A stretch of 16,365 nt of DNA from an uncultured Solobacterium sp. (lineage in GTDB: Bacteria > Bacillota_I > Bacilli_A > Erysipelotrichales > Erysipelotrichaceae). Every line of letters begins with the position of its first letter. The stretch's first letter is position 1. The position numbers were made by a program, and so were the translations under genes. Positions 15,183-16,365 of this stretch are shown here, piece by piece. The stretch is from the NCBI GenBank assembly GCA_927911475.1, contig CAKMPP010000016.1, positions 1-16,365 of the forward strand, written 5' to 3'. The notes below the pieces were generated by a model. That model saw nothing but the letters and a program-made list of their open reading frames with translations, was not told the DNA's origin and did not search any database.

Positions 15183-16079
15183 ATGTCACAAGAAATCTAT
15201 GTAAAACCCAAGAAAGTTACAGCCTTAAATATCCTACTTATTCTGATAGGATCATCCTTATACGCATTATCAGTTAACTTCTTTTTAGTACCTTTAAAGC
15301 TGTACTCTGGTGGTGTCCCTGGTACAGCTCAGATATTAAGAACATTATTCTTTTCTAATGTCCAAAATGTAGATACTGCGGGTCTTATCAACCTTGCGTT
15401 TAATATCCCGCTCTTTCTTCTCGCTTTAAAGAAGATGAAGAAACGCATGGTTGTAGGAACAGTGCTATCTGTTGCTTTACAAACAATTATCTTTACATAT
15501 ATCATCGCCCCTAGTGCACCTATCCTCGATGATAAACTCGCATGTATTGTTATTGCTGGACTACTAGGGGGTGTTGGATGTGGATTGATACTTACCAATA
15601 GTGCAAGTGCAGGTGGCCTAGATTTATTGGGTCTATATCTAAGTCATAAGTCAAAGAAGATTTCTGTAGGAATCTTTAATGTTATTTACAATATTATTCT
15701 ATATACATTAATGGCAGTACTATTCGATGTCTCAACTGCACTATACTCTATTATCTATATTGTGGTATTCTCTGTGACAATTGATCGTTGGCATTATCAA
15801 AACATTGAAGTTGAGCTTATGATTTTCACACATGTGCCTGAAGTAAAACAGATGATCATGCATGAATATGCAAGAGGTGTTACTTGTTGGGATGGTAAAG
15901 GTGCTTATACTAATAATCACACAGAAGTACTTGTTACAATTGTCGCAAAGAGTGAGGTTTCTTCCGTTCAAAGAGAGATTCGAAAACTTGATCCAAATGC
16001 CTTCGTAATTGCTCATACACGTGTTTCTGTATCCGGAGGATACCAAAAAACGCCTAGTTTAACACTAAAAATACGATAA
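15183..16079 (+). CDS. YitT family membrane protein (DUF161/DUF2179)
   Basis: An integral membrane protein of the YitT family (298 aa), common in multiple copies in Firmicutes; its substrate is not established. The N-terminal part has about five hydrophobic segments (roughly 14-34, 55-72, 77-103, 113-135 and 160-190) with the family signatures NFFLVPLKLYSGGVPGTAQI and NSASAGGLDLLGLYLS. The C-terminal cytosolic domain (about 205-285) is the DUF2179 ligand-like domain, containing GVTCWDGKGAYTN and an ending with DPNAFVIAHTRVSVSGGY. The ATG at 15183 follows GAGGA by about 8 bases. It is followed by a response regulator after 59 bases. Confidence 0.92.
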   Translation: MSQEIYVKPKKVTALNILLILIGSSLYALSVNFFLVPLKLYSGGVPGTAQILRTLFFSNVQNVDTAGLINLAFNIPLFLLALKKMKKRMVVGTVLSVALQTIIFTYIIAPSAPILDDKLACIVIAGLLGGVGCGLILTNSASAGGLDLLGLYLSHKSKKISVGIFNVIYNIILYTLMAVLFDVSTALYSIIYIVVFSVTIDRWHYQNIEVELMIFTHVPEVKQMIMHEYARGVTCWDGKGAYTNNHTEVLVTIVAKSEVSSVQREIRKLDPNAFVIAHTRVSVSGGYQKTPSLTLKIR

Positions 16080-16138
16080 ATAGTGGATTTATTTTTTCTT
16101 TGTGATACATTTTGTATTGTAGAAATCGTGAGGAACAT

Positions 16139-16365
16139 ATGAAAACAACACATACAATTTTAATTGTGGATGACGATATTGATATTTTAGAAGCCCTTAA
16201 AATCTATTTATCTAAAGACGAGTATCGTTTATTAACTGCTCAAAATGGAAAAGATGCAGTCGATATCGTTAAAGCAGAAACTGTGGATTTGGTATTAATG
16301 GATATTATGATGCCTATCATGGATGGCATTAAAGCAACCGAAGAAATTCGTAAACTTACAAATAT
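16139..16365 (+). CDS. Response regulator, receiver domain (partial, cut by window end)
   Basis: The first 75 codons of a second response regulator. The receiver domain has the acidic pocket D11-D13 (ILIVDDDIDIL) and phosphoacceptor D55 in LVLMDIMMPIMDG. GAGGA lies 5-9 bases before the ATG. The output domain is outside the window, so the class cannot be decided; the MDIMMPIMDG style is common in OmpR-type regulators. A kinase is expected downstream. Confidence 0.88.
   Translation, partial: MKTTHTILIVDDDIDILEALKIYLSKDEYRLLTAQNGKDAVDIVKAETVDLVLMDIMMPIMDGIKATEEIRKLTN

Overview
The window is AT-rich bacterial chromosome with Firmicutes-type promoters, strong GGAGG-type ribosome binding sites and short hairpin-plus-T-run terminators. 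The gene order tmk-holB-ricT-rsmI is the classical Firmicutes block, here without the yaaR and yabA genes that Bacillus places inside it. Together with the CD1871A-family protein, the M16C peptidase and the PerR-rubrerythrin pair, this suggests an anaerobic gut or oral Firmicute, perhaps Erysipelotrichia. That placement is inference.

Region 1 (about 80-2150, minus strand) is a three-gene redox operon: a 54-residue membrane protein with a C-terminal CLEC motif (CD1871A family), a polytopic membrane 4Fe-4S protein (NapH/YccM-like, 16 motif cysteines) and a TlpA-like thioredoxin-fold lipoprotein with an unusual helical C-terminal extension. The likely job is moving electrons across the membrane to an exported thiol. 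A terminator follows it. Region 2 (2378-4193, plus strand, divergent) is an OmpR-type response regulator and histidine kinase, with a palindrome on the promoter and a terminator after the kinase.

Region 3 (4282-9556, plus strand) is a tight six-gene housekeeping operon: tmk, holB, ricT, rsmI, a PrsW-type intramembrane protease and a membrane-anchored FHA protein, ended by a terminator. Its extended -10 promoter sits so close to the tmk start codon that the mRNA may be leaderless. Region 4 (9630-12527) is a single M16C metallopeptidase gene with its own terminator. Region 5 (12703-13635) is perR-rubrerythrin, a peroxide-response pair with a PerR-box-like sequence over the perR -10.

Region 6 (13657-14910, minus strand) holds two membrane proteins I do not recognise; the operon converges on rubrerythrin through a bidirectional terminator. 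Region 7 (15183-16365) is a YitT-family membrane protein and the start of a second response regulator, cut by the window end.

The most striking global feature is that six genes (holB, ricT, prsW-like, the FHA gene, rubrerythrin and the 308-aa membrane protein) are broken by eight single-base length changes. Every one lies in a short A or T run, and each restores a convincing family sequence when the run is lengthened or shortened by one base. I read these as sequencing or assembly indels rather than real pseudogenes, and give each gene its full corrected span. I see no tRNA, rRNA, CRISPR array, insertion sequence or phage gene.
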